Shown here in pieces: positions 22,650 to 34,023 of a stretch of 64,000 nt of DNA. Source of the DNA: Volvox africanus (Eukaryota > Chlorophyta > Chlorophyceae > Chlamydomonadales > Volvocaceae); contig BSDZ01000079.1 in the NCBI GenBank assembly GCA_030268105.1, positions 2,175,501-2,239,500 of the forward strand. Reading direction: 5' to 3'. The notes below the pieces were generated by a model. That model did no database searches and had not been told where the DNA came from. It saw only the letters and a program-made list of their open reading frames with translations. A program made the translations under genes and the position numbers. Position 1 is the stretch's first letter. Each line of letters starts with the position of its first letter.

Positions 22650-24445
22650 TATATAGTGAAGAATGATCGCCGTACGGCCTGATGCCGGCGATACTTAGCG
22701 AGAGACCGCCAAGGATAAGTATCAATTGCATTGCTTGTGTATTGCGTGTGTACAAGTGTGTGTGCAAGCGCAGCGACCTGCTTGACTTCTCGGTTAAAAA
22801 GTCCGCAGATGCCATCTCTCCGTCTCACGTTCCTCGTGAGCCCTGTTTCATCGTTTCAATGAAAGCCGGCTTCACGCCAGGGTCATCCATGCAGGCCGCA
22901 AGTCCCGGGTGGCAACTGTCACCCGTACCAACATATGCAATCCGCGACCAAAGGGCGGCAATGTCGATGCTCAGGAGGGAGTCATTGAGGTGGTAGTCCA
23001 CATCCTTTTCCTTGGTCCATTACATGCGAATGGGGCTCAACACTGTTCTAACGCAAACGCCTTAACGCACCTAATGTGGGGCCCAGGGCCCTCCAAAGGC
23101 TTACCTGCAGTTACTGCCTACGCCGTGCTCCTGTCGCAACACGGTTCCAAATGCCCGAGAGTTGGCTCCGATCCCCGATGCCCCGATGTCGTAAGGTTTC
23201 GCTCAAGTTGGCAAACCATACAGAAGATGGGGTACACACATAAACATGCACACATGCATAACATAGACACGCAAACGCACACGAACCAACAGGCCAACAC
23301 CAATGCAGGACTACGGATATCCAAAGCAGGTGTAACGTTTTCCATCTTCAGCGCCCGTCTCAAAAGGAAATAACGAAAGCAGTCTTCTTCTCCATACTAA
23401 CCCCCCACGAGAGACAAACAGGCAACTTATCAGAGCATGTACGGCATGTTAGGGTACAGGTTAGGTGTTGCTTCTTAGCTCTTTCAACGCAATCTGGCCT
23501 CATTTCTGGAAACAAAACAAGAGAGAGAGAGAGAGGAGACCTCTGACAGCGGCTGAAATGACGGCGTTTTTCGTAACTTACTAAATCCTGGCCGATCAAA
23601 TGTTCTTTCGGTAGCACCGGTGCACGACGAAGAGAGAGCCTTAACGGAACGGAACAGAACGACGACACAACGCACACACGACAAGGAAGGTCTTCGGCCA
23701 GCTTCAGTTATTCCGTATATGTGCCGCTTCAACGACCAACGACCAACTGCAAACCTTAACACAACGACACCGTATATGAAGATGCTGGACACCGCATTAC
23801 AGGTGAATGCCCCCAAGGTCCAGAGAACGCCAAATCACTTTTACAACGCCAAATCCATGACCACCCGAATCCCGCTTCTTTGATCCCATCGCCTTTTCCA
23901 TCATCCAAACAACAGAAATTAGTGGCTCCTGTTGGACAACGAATATAAACACATACATCATTGCCTTGTCACAGCCACACCCATAGCCGGCAGAAAAGCC
24001 GCCTGTATGCCGTCCCGTCGTGCCGCCTCGTCCTCTCCATGCTGTTGCGACCATATCTCCGCTACACAGCCTCCCTGGGGGCTACAAGAGTGCTGCCAAG
24101 GGGACTGCCTCCTGAATACCTTCTATCCCCCCTCTCCCCCTCATGAAACCCTCTCACCCCCTTTCCCATCACAGTGTTGCGACATCGCACAAATATCTGG
24201 ACGGGTGACCTATGGTTCAGGACCAAAGTGTCTCCACGCAAAGAGACACCGAATGTAAGAGCGTACCTAGCATTTTAATCAATAACAAAATCTGCCCACA
24301 GTCCGGGGGACGTGAACCTCATATGACCTCAGTAGTGCCGCACCATCCTCAACCTCCCGCGCCGGAAGATGGTATACACGCGCCGGCTCTCCAGCCCTCC
24401 CAGGCGACCGCAGCGACATGACAGATGACAGATATTGCCAACCTG

Positions 24446-24570
24446 CGTTGCTGTTGTTCCTGCTGCTACCGCTTGTCGTTATTGTTGCTGCTGTTGCTGT
24501 TGTTGTTCCAATTGCTGCTTGTCGTTATTGTTGTTGCTGTTGTTGTTCTTAGTGCTCGTTGTTATTTTGC
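24446..24570. repeat. Degenerate GTT/GCT trinucleotide tract
   Basis: Imperfect runs of GTT, GCT and CTT triplets lie just beyond the stop codon of the RETICULATA-related gene on the minus strand, so the transcript would carry a CAA/CAG-rich 3' UTR. Confidence 0.7.
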
Positions 24571-24578
24571 TGCTGCAG

Positions 24579-24632
24579 CCTATTGAGCCTTACGCAGCTG
24601 CCTTGCTGCCTATTGAGCCTTACGCAGCTGCC
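24579..24632. repeat. 30-base tandem duplication across the stop codon
   Basis: The segment CCTATTGAGCCTTACGCAGC with its flank occurs twice with a period of 30 bases. The copy at 24609-24632 contains the stop codon and last codons of the RETICULATA-related gene. The copy at 24579-24602 lies just downstream in its 3' UTR and carries a matching TAA at 24590-24592. Confidence 0.8.
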
Positions 24633-26432
24633 GCTTTCTGGCTGCCTAGCAGGCGTGCAAGCGTGGCGAAGGACATTCCTCCCACGACGTTGTTGGCACC
24701 GCGAATGAACGCCTGGTTGGGGGAAGGCGCGGAAAGAGAGGGAAAAGGGAAAGGTACCAGCGGTTACTGCAGAGGCTGGATGATCCCCAGCGGGCAGGCC
24801 TGTGCACTCTCCTGGTTAACTCCTCGGCTACCCTAGCCCCAGGTCGTGAGCATGCTGCTGCACCCTTCCCTCCCGAACAACCAAACAAAGGTTCCCGCGG
24901 GAACATGATGAAACGGGAACATAGTGTTCGGGATGCTGCTGACGCGCGGTTCGGCCACGTCAGTCACTCCATTCCTCCCCTCACACCTGGTAGATGCGGA
25001 AGACCGTAACGGGCATGACCTTGACCAGCATTGGATCTAGACCGCCAAGCACCTGGTACCGTAGGTTGGACGAGACGCCCATGTGTACCGCCCACGTGAA
25101 GGCGTTGTACACCACGTTGGGGGGCTCATTCTGAAGTTTGAAGTCCGGGTCCATCTGAGCGAGCAGTGGCGCAGGGTGGGAACAGACGGACCGTAGGATG
25201 AGGTGATGTGCAGAAATGTCTTTTCTGAGCCCATGCAGGTGAGGAGAATGCGGTGCGTCAATTAGTGATTGCACGATGGGGTGCCAAGCCGTTGAGGACG
25301 AGAGAAAGCCCCAATATCCCTTCAACCAGCTTATCCACAGTCTCTTTCCCCAAAACCAAAACAGAGACATCAAAGGAAGCAAGAGTCATCTGCTGGCCCC
25401 TAGGCCCCCACCTCCCTGACCCTCCCCCCGTCCTGCAACGGATCCGCCAGCCGATGGTCCCCTTCTCCATCCTTCACTACTCTTCGTGCTCAAACTGTTT
25501 CTCCTAAAAACCTCACTTCCTTACACCTGCCGCCGACGCCGCAATCTCCTCAGATCTCACATCACCCGCTTTCAACCTCTGCTGCTGCTTAGGAACTCCC
25601 AACACCTAAGGAAGTTAAAAGGCATCTCTCTTCGCTCTGCTCTAGCTGCTGGAGATTAGTGATGCTCTCTGACCCTTTCCCCCTTCAAGGGCGCATCCAG
25701 AGCCCTGTAACGCACCCACCTTCTTGCGCAGCGCCAGAAGGCCGTTGGACAGACTCGTCCCCACAACCCCCGCAAAGAAGCCAATCACCGCGAAGACTGC
25801 GCCCTTGTACACCAGGTTGGTCAGGCGCTGAGCCGCAGTAAAGGAGCCCGCCTCGAAGCAGTTACCGCCTAGGGTGTGTCGTCGATGAGTGCAGTTTGAA
25901 AGTGAGTGCAGGGAGTGGACAGCGCAAAAAAGCGGTGTGCGCCAATTAGTTCAGCTTCAGCCAGACTTCCCCACTCGTTTCAAAAGAATAGGGTTCGGGT
26001 TGTTAAAGACACACCCGAGACCTCCCTGGGCCTTACCTACCCTTCCTGGGCCTTATCTACCCCGTCCCACATTCGCAAGCCCGCAAACCTCCCCGTAGAC
26101 GCCTTCACCCCGTCCTGCGCCGCCCCTTGGCCTCAGCCTCAGTCCTGACCTGGGGCGCACCATGCCTTGAGGTAGTAGTCGCCCACCAGCCGTACGATAA
26201 GCGGTGTGGCCGCAGCGGAGGCCGCCGCCCCCGCAGTGGGCGCCAGCAGGTACATGATGCTGAAGTTCATGATGGAGCCCACCTGCGGGAGGGACCGCGG
26301 CGACCAGACTGGGAGGAGTGCGGGTCTCCACTGCAATGCTTGGCAATTGAACCTATAAGCATATCCATCACTTGGACTAAAACTACTACCACGCACTGTC
26401 ACTGCTATCGCTATGACTAATGCCATCAATCA

Positions 26433-26500
<68 letters not shown>

Positions 26501-27684
26501 CCGTCACGACAACAAAACAAAACACAAAGGCCCCCGTGTTCTGTACGCAAATAGCACGTGATCCCCCTCAACAGCGACGGAATTGCATCATGATAGCATT
26601 GGGTAGCCGGCCCATGCAACCCACCACCAACGTGCTGAAGATGAAGTCCAGCTCGTTGAGACCTGCAGGGACAGCAATGGCAGCAGTAGCAGTGGCGCAG
26701 GCTCAATCTTCTCGAAAAGAGCTGCTGGACTTGCCGAGGCTTGTTCTCTTCGTCGTGCTAGCGCGGAAAACAGAATCAGGGGTGCAGAGCGAGGAGCGCA
26801 TTTCGCAATGAAGATGCGGCATTCTCGCGAAGTGTATTTGTATATTGGTCTGGAGGTCTTGGATCTTGGATCTGGAGCGGACACAGACGGCTTGACGTTT
26901 CCTGTCCGTGTGCCGAAAGGGGGAAGGTCCAAACACACACGCACTTGCGACATGCGAGGTCCTCCTCGCTGGTGGTGTTGATGCGATGGTTTTAGCTGTC
27001 CGCAAACGCATGCCTCTCTCTGCTTTAGGCCACCTGTGCTGTTGTGCGCTTGAAATGATATCCCCAGAGACATGATCCCGGACTAAGTGAAGCAGATGAA
27101 CTTTCTCGAGCAAGTGCGATAATCGTCAAATATATGATCACATATCTTTGCCTGCCTTGATCCTTCTTACGACGACTGGTCCAGGAACACACATTTCTAT
27201 TCAGTCCATATTCCCCCAGCGCACCCATATGCAAATGTCACGGACAAAGGAAAGCGAAAGAACGGGCCGGGAACGGGGAGGGAAGGGACGCGGACATTAG
27301 ATGCCGAGAAATCAGGTACCCTGCTCGCCTAAATTATTGCGACGTTACGTGCCCAAGTGCGTGACAGCCGCGCAAGCCAGCCAGCACCCACCCCAGTTTG
27401 GTCGAGCGCTCATGTCGCCAATGACACAGGCGCTGACGCCAATGACCTGTTCCAGAAGAACTTTGATTGGAAATTCAGGGTCGTATGCGACGCGTTCTTC
27501 CCAGCCCCGAAAGAGGCCGCCCTTCTGTGGCTCGCCACCGGGGCTGTTGCTGCTGCTGTCGTCGCCCTTCCCGTCACCGCCGCCCCCGCCGCCCGAGCCG
27601 CCGCCGCTGCCACCTTTACCCCCCAGGTCACCACCTCCCGCGCCCGCCAATGCAGCGACGTGTTGCGAGGGCCGCAGAGTGCGC
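24620..27684 (-). CDS. RETICULATA-related chloroplast membrane protein (DUF3411)
   Basis: Six exons join in phase: about 27684-27392, 26662-26625, 26282-26150, 25868-25720, 25154-24987 and 24712-24620 (TAA). Family landmarks in order are a Gly-rich linker, then LLEQVIGVSACVIGDMSARP, LNELDFIFSTLV, VGSIMNFSIMYLLAPTAG, YKGAVFAVIGFFAGVVGTSL, MDPDFKLQNEPPNVV, AFTWAVHMGVSSNLRYQ and NNVVGGMSFATLARLLGSQ. This is the RETICULATA/RER family of plant and algal chloroplast envelope proteins, which affect leaf and plastid development. Biochemical role is unknown. Several hydrophobic helices fit an integral membrane protein. The transit-peptide exon upstream of 27684 was not found, so the N-terminus is missing. 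The intron 26283-26624 contains a (CAT)n repeat. Identification rests on conserved segments that I recognise, not on an alignment. Confidence 0.88.
26433..26501 (+). repeat. (CAT)n microsatellite in intron
   Basis: About 23 uninterrupted CAT/ATC triplets lie inside an intron of the RETICULATA-related gene. They appear as false poly-Ile and poly-Asp frames. Confidence 0.97.
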
Positions 27685-29285
27685 CTGTGAATCGTAAGGT
27701 CGCCGGGGTCGGCAAAACTGATCTGCGAGTACGAATTTTCGGAAACAGTTCACTCTTGTTGTATTGCTCACCTTGTTTGAGTGGGCACAGGAAATCGATG
27801 AACACTTGGGCGCGCCACAGGTGCACGCAACTGAATGGGCTTCGTCAAGCTTTCCATGTTGTCCCTTACGGCAAGAAAAAGCTATGTAAAATTAAGATAG
27901 CCTCTTTTGAAACTTGAGTAAGTCCTTCCTGGCGTCTTAGGAGACAGGTCGCAGACAACCTTATCGGCGGCGCCCCAAGCAGCAAGAAGTACAATGGGCG
28001 CAGACGTACAAGGCCATACAGACGGTGCTCACGCAAAGCAAGCTAGGTAGAGCCGTACAGGGTTCATGAAAGCGATCAGTCGGTTAATCCAGTTGACAAA
28101 TTCCGATTTCCGTAGAAAGGTACATTACAAAAACCTTTCCATCGGCCTCCGTAAAATGCACTGGTGTATAGAATGATATCCGTGAAAAGGAATTTCGGGG
28201 CTTAAGCTCCTGGATTTACATCTCCTATTTTTTCGCAATAACACTCGTGGTGTGCAGTACCGGTATAGGCAACGCGACTGGTCACACCTGTCGCCATTAA
28301 CTTTCATCTCCACGTTTCATACAGAGAACTTCGACGCTATAGCATAGGCCATGGATACATGCATGGATGGAAAACTTGGATTTCCCGTGTCCACGATGCT
28401 TCAGCTTTGTTGTCTGCTGACAGGCCCAAATGCGCGTTGGATTCGGCACGTTACCACTATAGCACTTCTGTCTGTCTCTGTCCGTCTCCGTCGTGATTAC
28501 GAACGGGGAAAACATCAGGTAAAACACTGAAATTGGAACGCTGACAGCGGCCTGACAACTTATGGGCTCCTACGCGCTGCACTATACAAGGCCCTATGGG
28601 CAAGGGTGAGAAAGTCCAGCGGCGATACCGTTGCTTCCTCGTGCCTCCTGGACGCTACAGCCCCTCTACAGCACAGCTCCAATACGCACCGATGCACTCC
28701 TTAAATTACGAGATATACCTCGAGAAAACCATATTCTGTTGGCTAATTCTGAACAAAAACAGCATGAATATTGAACAATAGTCGACCAACGAGCAATCGA
28801 ACATCGAAGCATCAATGATCGATCGACCATTCAACCTCCCAAGCTCCCATTGTCTCGGACAGACAAACACAATGGTTCTTAAGTGACAAACCAGATTTCT
28901 GTTAGTTAATGACGGCTGATTACTCTACAGACTGTGATATGCATAACTTGTGCAATCAACCTTGTTATGCGTTGTAAGTGCAACATTTACTTGTTAATGA
29001 TGGCGTTGCTTGTAATGTTCAGTCTAAGTAGAGGCTGAATATGCGCACCGAACGAGCACTTTTCACACATGAACCTCGCCTCTGCCTCATCAGTGTGCAA
29101 AAGCTTTGATACTCAGCCGATTATAATCTTAGGCTTCCTTAAGCCCTTATTGAAGGTACAGGCTTCGCCGACCGGTAGCTGAGGTGAAGCAAAACCAGAG
29201 CAACAACTTTAGACGAGGAAACCGTGGTCTAGATTCGGTTACTACTGATAATAGTGTTATCGTAGCACCGTTTAAGCTAGGTGGC
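27685..29285. other. Divergent intergenic region between RETICULATA-related and TraB genes
   Basis: Both neighbours are transcribed away from this stretch, so it should hold both promoters and the missing first exon of the RETICULATA-related gene. It becomes AT-rich from about 28000 onward. No further gene recognised. Confidence 0.5.
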
Positions 29286-32200
29286 ATGGACTTCTTTGTA
29301 CGCTTGCGGTCCACTTCGGGGTGCGCCCCTCGTCTAGCCCTTGCCCAGCATTCACGCCGACCGCGAATAGATTTGGCATATCTATACAGTGATGCTTTGA
29401 TTCGAGAGACCCGTTTTTCAGCTGTGGTCTCAGAGCAAGGTAGCACATCCACATATGATGCCGAGCTACAGCGCCTACTTCTGGCCGGACCGCCGAAGGA
29501 CTTTGACTTTCGAGCCGAAGTGATGACATATAGTCGACAATGGGTGGATGATAACGCATGCCAACTTCGTGACCTTGTGGACGAAGGTGAGAAAAGCCTG
29601 TATCGATGGGACAGGGACTCCGAGCGATGTAACGTGCACAGCCACACGTGCGGAAGTTGGGCCTCTGATGGGATATTCTTTTATGATTCCGACGATAACA
29701 GAGCTGACGTCAGCGCTCATTCCAGCTATCCATGACCAGCTGATTCGTCCAGCATGCGGCTTGAGACCAGAGAGGCCAATGACACACAGAGTTCCCTAAG
29801 GTGTCATTAATTCTCTGCCGATTACCACCTCCCACCATAACCACCATCGCCTGTAAACACACGTCTGCCCTTCTGTTTTCTGAATCTGTCTTGACGACTT
29901 GCCACCTAAAGCAGGCGCATTCCTTCACTACTGCCTTGCCGCCCCGTGGCTTCCGGCTCACGGGCTCGTTTGACCCGGAGGTTGGCCCCTCCCTGCTCAG
30001 GCACTGTAGTGGTGGTCCCCCGCCGCCCAGACTACAAGGAACGGCGCACGGACGGTTACTGCGAGCCCCGCGTCGTGGTGCTCGTGGGTACGGCCCACGT
30101 GAGCCGCAGATCACAGCGTGATGTGGACCGGGTTATTCGGGTGAGAATGGTTGGGCGGAAGGGGCAGAGTCAGATTAGGTGGGTTCGGGGTTCACTTGCT
30201 AGTTGGTGTCAAATTGGTTGTACTTCCATTCTGGCGCCTCTGCGGTATTGAGGTGCCGGTTCCGCCCTGAACTCTTGGCCCTGTTTAGTTAATCAGTTGA
30301 CAGGTTCATTGGTTTTCGTTTGCAAGTCGGTTGGGTTTCAGGGTAGCGTGCTCCTTGCCTTCCCTTGCAGGTCCAGGAATATGACCCTTTCTTACTACTT
30401 CAAACTCGCTTTTAAGAGCTTGCATCTCATCAAGAACAAATATTAACCACGTTCCACCCGTCCCACAAGTCGCCATTACAAAACATTACCGGCTTCATCG
30501 GTTTAATACGTCAGCTCTCGAAACCTGGCACCCAGTATAGGCCGTCGTCCCAGATAGCGTGGTCGTGGAGCTGTGTAAGAGCCGATCTGCGGCGCTCATG
30601 GCAACGGGCGATCTGCCGCCGTCGGTGCCGTCTGTAGCCGGCGCGGGCTGGGCGGCGGAAGGCGGTAACACCACGTCAGTTGGATCCGTCAGGGGGTCGG
30701 ATTCTGATTCCGATATTGGATTCAGTGATGCTGCTCGACTGAGGGATGGCGTGGCCGCCAGCAGCATCGGCAGTAGCCCCACGCCGCCGGCTTACGTCAA
30801 CCCAATGAACTTGGCCGGTGGTGGTGACGACGGCAGCGGACGCGGCGGTGGTGCTCCTCCGGGCGTTGGATTTCTTGGTGCGGTTGCTCGCAGCGTGTCA
30901 CTCGGGGGCCAGAGCGCTCTCTTGCTGCGGGTGCTGTTGGCGGGCCTGGCCAGTCGGACGGCAGGTGAGAGCCGAAGTATAAGAGACAGATGCCCTGGGG
31001 CACGCTGATGTCATCCGGGTTCGCTATCACGAAATATGAGCTGCTGCAGGACACGCAGACGGTGATGTCCACATTAGTCACTATTGCAGCTATCTGCGGT
31101 TTACAGTAGCATTGTTACCTTGGGCTCCAGGCCTTACGGTCTGAGCCAGACATGTACTACCTCTGCGTCGTGCCGTACATCACACTGCCCTACTCCCGCT
31201 GATGCCGTTGTCTATTCCCCTTTTGCATGGGTGGTGCTCGTATGGCGCTTTCGTTAGGGTCTTTGGGGGTCGCGGGCGGTGGTGAGTTCGCTGCGGCGCG
31301 GGCAGCTGCTGAAGACGTGGGAGCGCAGGTAGTACTTGGGGACCGGCCCGTGGAGATCACCCTCAGCCGTGCCTGGGCTGCGATGTCGCTCAGCCGCCGT
31401 CTGAAACTGTGCGGGGAGCTGCTTCGAGGAGCGCTGGGAGCTCCCCGGCAGGTGGGGATAGGATTAATGAGATAGGATTAATGAGATAGGATTAATGGGC
31501 ACCTCCGTTTGTGCGTGTTTGCTCTTTTTTGCACGTACCACGCACCATCGCAAGCTTTCTGGTGTAGAATAATATTTTTACGTGCATGCGCATGAAGGCA
31601 TTGGCCTTGAAGTGCAAAAGTTGTTTGCTCCTTGTGGCTCCTTGTAGCCTAGAGGAGCCTAACGACCCCAGGGTATCCACTCCCTGATAGTGCAACCGTA
31701 ACGTGAACTGCAACGTGAATCCATACACCACACCTGCTGTCCCACCCGACTATTCTCTTTACCGACGTCACCTCAACCCACAAGGCACTGAGTGAGGAAC
31801 TGGTAGAGAAGCTCAAGAGCGACGATGCTGTCAGCGCCTTCTTCAGCGAACTTTCCAACAGGTAATTGGGCTTTTGTGCTCAGCTCCACGACAACCTTGC
31901 TTGGCACGTTGTTTTGGCTTCGCTTTAATCCCTAAAGTAAATTTGCTTTAGGCCCCTGCTTATCGTGACGTTTTACTGGCTCGTTGCGGTTGGCACAGAG
32001 CACAGAGCGCGGAACGCGCGCGCAACCCTCAAAATTGGAAACTGCAATCCTACTACGGCACGAATGAAGCCAGGCATCTGATATGGTGCTGCTGATGGTG
32101 GTGGTGGTGGTGGTGATGGTGATGCCGCGCATGCGGCGTGTGTGTCCGCCGTGTTCTTTTGATGGGCAGTTACCCGGAGCTGGTGGCGCCGCTGGTGACA

Positions 32201-32696
32201 GAGCGGGATCTGTACCTAGCCTGGAGCCTCAAGCGGAGCAAGGCGGTCAACGGGGCGGGCGTGGTGGTGGGAGTGGTTGGCCGCGGACACCTTCACGGAG
32301 TCGTGTACGCGCTGCTTCGAGACCAAGGGGGCGCGGGCTTGAGGTGAGAAAAAGGGGAAGGCGACTATGGGCTCTGTCGGGCTGAGTAGGGCGGGACTAA
32401 GTGCGCAGATGTGGCGTGGGGACTGTTCTCACTTCTGTCCTTGGCCACAGTGGGCGGTAATAATCTGAGGCCCAATGCGTCCTACGTGTTTCGTTGCTTT
32501 GTTCCTGTTTGTAGAAATGTTCTGATCACCTGGTTGTGTTGCTCTGAATCGCAGATTTTCAGATCTAGTGGAAGGTCGGAATAACCGCAAGCGCCGCGGG
32601 GAGAAGGCCGTACAGGGTCTTCAGCGCTTGTTCATCGAACTGGTATTGGGGACGGCCGCATACTTCGCATGGCTAGCTTTCCAGCAGAAGTTATGA
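29286..32696 (+). CDS. TraB-domain protein with C-terminal membrane anchor
   Basis: Seven exons, 29286-29586, 30001-30140, 30541-30964, 31258-31451, 31785-31861, 32170-32343 and 32555-32696, join in phase to 483 residues. The TraB/PrgY signature begins with PRVVVLVGTAHVSRRS (about residue 130), then VVPDSVVVELCKSRSA, GAQVVLGDRPVEITLSRAW and later PLVTERDLYLAWSL and GVVGRGHLHGV. The motif order matches eukaryotic TRABD proteins. About 100 Ser/Gly-rich residues are inserted after ELCKSRS, which is longer than usual. The C-terminus ends in a hydrophobic helix (LFIELVLGTAAYFAWLAF) just before QQKL. Plant relatives are tail-anchored to the outer mitochondrial membrane or ER contacts, and a similar place is likely here. 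The TraB domain resembles metalloprotease-like folds, but its activity in algae is not known. ATG at 29286 is the first in-frame ATG. Confidence 0.9.
31452..31498 (+). repeat. Triplicated GATAGGATTAATGA unit at a splice donor
   Basis: Three near-perfect copies follow directly on the exon 4 donor of the TraB gene and form the start of the intron. Confidence 0.8.
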
Positions 32697-34023
32697 CGTA
32701 TACATGTAAGCACTTAGATGCCAAGTTTATGGCTTCGCTTTGTTTTCAAGGGCGGCTTCTGTTAACCGCGTGCAAGCAGTTTTCCTAACGGCGACCCCTG
32801 TCCGCGATCGTCGACATTATCTGGTCGGAATGCCTTGGAATAGGCAAGTAACTTCATGTCGCATGCTTAAGGTCTGATACATTCCATTTCAACATTTTCC
32901 AACTCATTCCTGGGGCCCTGGGCCATCCTGGGACCTTCCCCTCCAAACCCAGCCGCAGATGCGCCTGAACACCTCGGGATCGGGTACATGTAGCAGGCCA
33001 ACGAACAAAACTTCTATTGAACAATGCACGATTTCATGAGCACTCAACAACCTAAGGATCGGATGAAACTCTGAAATGGCGCACCCCGCTGAAGCGAAAG
33101 CATTCCCTTGACGTCTTAAACGACGCCAGGAAGCAGCTCACAGAAAACGTTCCTAAAACAGGTTCCTGTATACACGCGGTAGCCGCACCGATCTTCAAGC
33201 AGTCGTAGGCACCCTTGCCTTATCTTTCACAATCGGAAGCCCTTTAAGGCCCCTTGAAGCCTGTCATGCTATGACACGAAACGTCCAAGCTAAAAGCCTC
33301 ATTAGGTCCGAAAACCTGATGTTACGATGACATACCAGCCAAAACCAAAGTAGGACGGTACCTCTGACGTACCCGGCCCTAACCTTCTTAACTATCAGCT
33401 TCGCCGCCCCATATTGCAGAGCCGCAGTCATCTTCACGCAGTTGTGAGCAGCCAAAGAGCCAAAGCTCCAGCCAAGCGGAACCAGCACGCCAAAACCGGA
33501 GCACCTTCCAACCACTAAATAAAATGAAGGAAAGGCCACTTGGATCCACCACGAACTCTTCGTACTTATGAGCGCGAAGGATTCCGATTAGGCCTCTGAT
33601 GCGGCCTAGCACTGGCAAGTTGAAAAACCCAAATCCAGACCAGTGTTTCTGAAATTAAACAGTTCTATAAAGGGGAAGAAGCCCCTAGATATCCAACGGA
33701 GCAACGTTCTGCTCATTTGCTTGCCACGCCAATGACCTCACAGCAACCAAGCCTCGGCTGTGTGAGCATTTCGTTGAACAATGGGGCTATTGTACCTAGG
33801 CTAAGATATGCAACCGAATCGCGGCCTGCCTACGTAAAAATCTCCTGGCCGCATCATACTTACCTAGCAATCAGCAAAGAGCGCAAACCGACCTAATGGC
33901 CGGATTTCACCCAGGGAATCTCCCTCGCAAATGTAGAAAGCATACAAAAAATCTGCTGCGACTGAAGCTACAACCAGATTCACCTGAATTCCAACATTCC
34001 AGTACTCGACGAGGCCCTCATTT
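32697..34023. other. Convergent intergenic region, no gene recognised
   Basis: The 3' ends of the TraB gene (+) and the fimbrin gene (-) face each other here. The minus-strand frame at 33388-33618 has protein-like composition (GRIRGLIGILRAHKYEEF) but no splice or family support. Confidence 0.45.
32705..32709 (+). terminator. Possible TGTAA polyadenylation signal
   Basis: TGTAA lies only 8 bases after the TraB stop codon. This is unusually close for a volvocine gene, so it may be chance. I saw no other TGTAA soon after it. Confidence 0.2.

Larger units (their letters stand above)
21757..24619. other. Intergenic region with inverted-repeat element and simple repeats
   Basis: The stretch holds the inverted-repeat element at 22166-22649, a short GA run near 23520-23535, and a trinucleotide-rich stretch (GTT/GCT) at 24446-24570 that would be in the 3' UTR of the RETICULATA-related gene. 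Frames here are short and show no domain. No gene was recognised. Confidence 0.5.

Noticed and set aside
30990..31107. Protein-like frame (TLMSSGFAITKYELLQDTQT) between TraB exons 3 and 4
   Set aside because: Phase of the flanking exons joins directly without it and gives continuous TraB homology, so it is treated as intron.
33264..33618. Minus-strand frame with protein-like words beyond the fimbrin gene
   Set aside because: No splice sites, start context or family match, and it lies in the 3' flank of two convergent genes.
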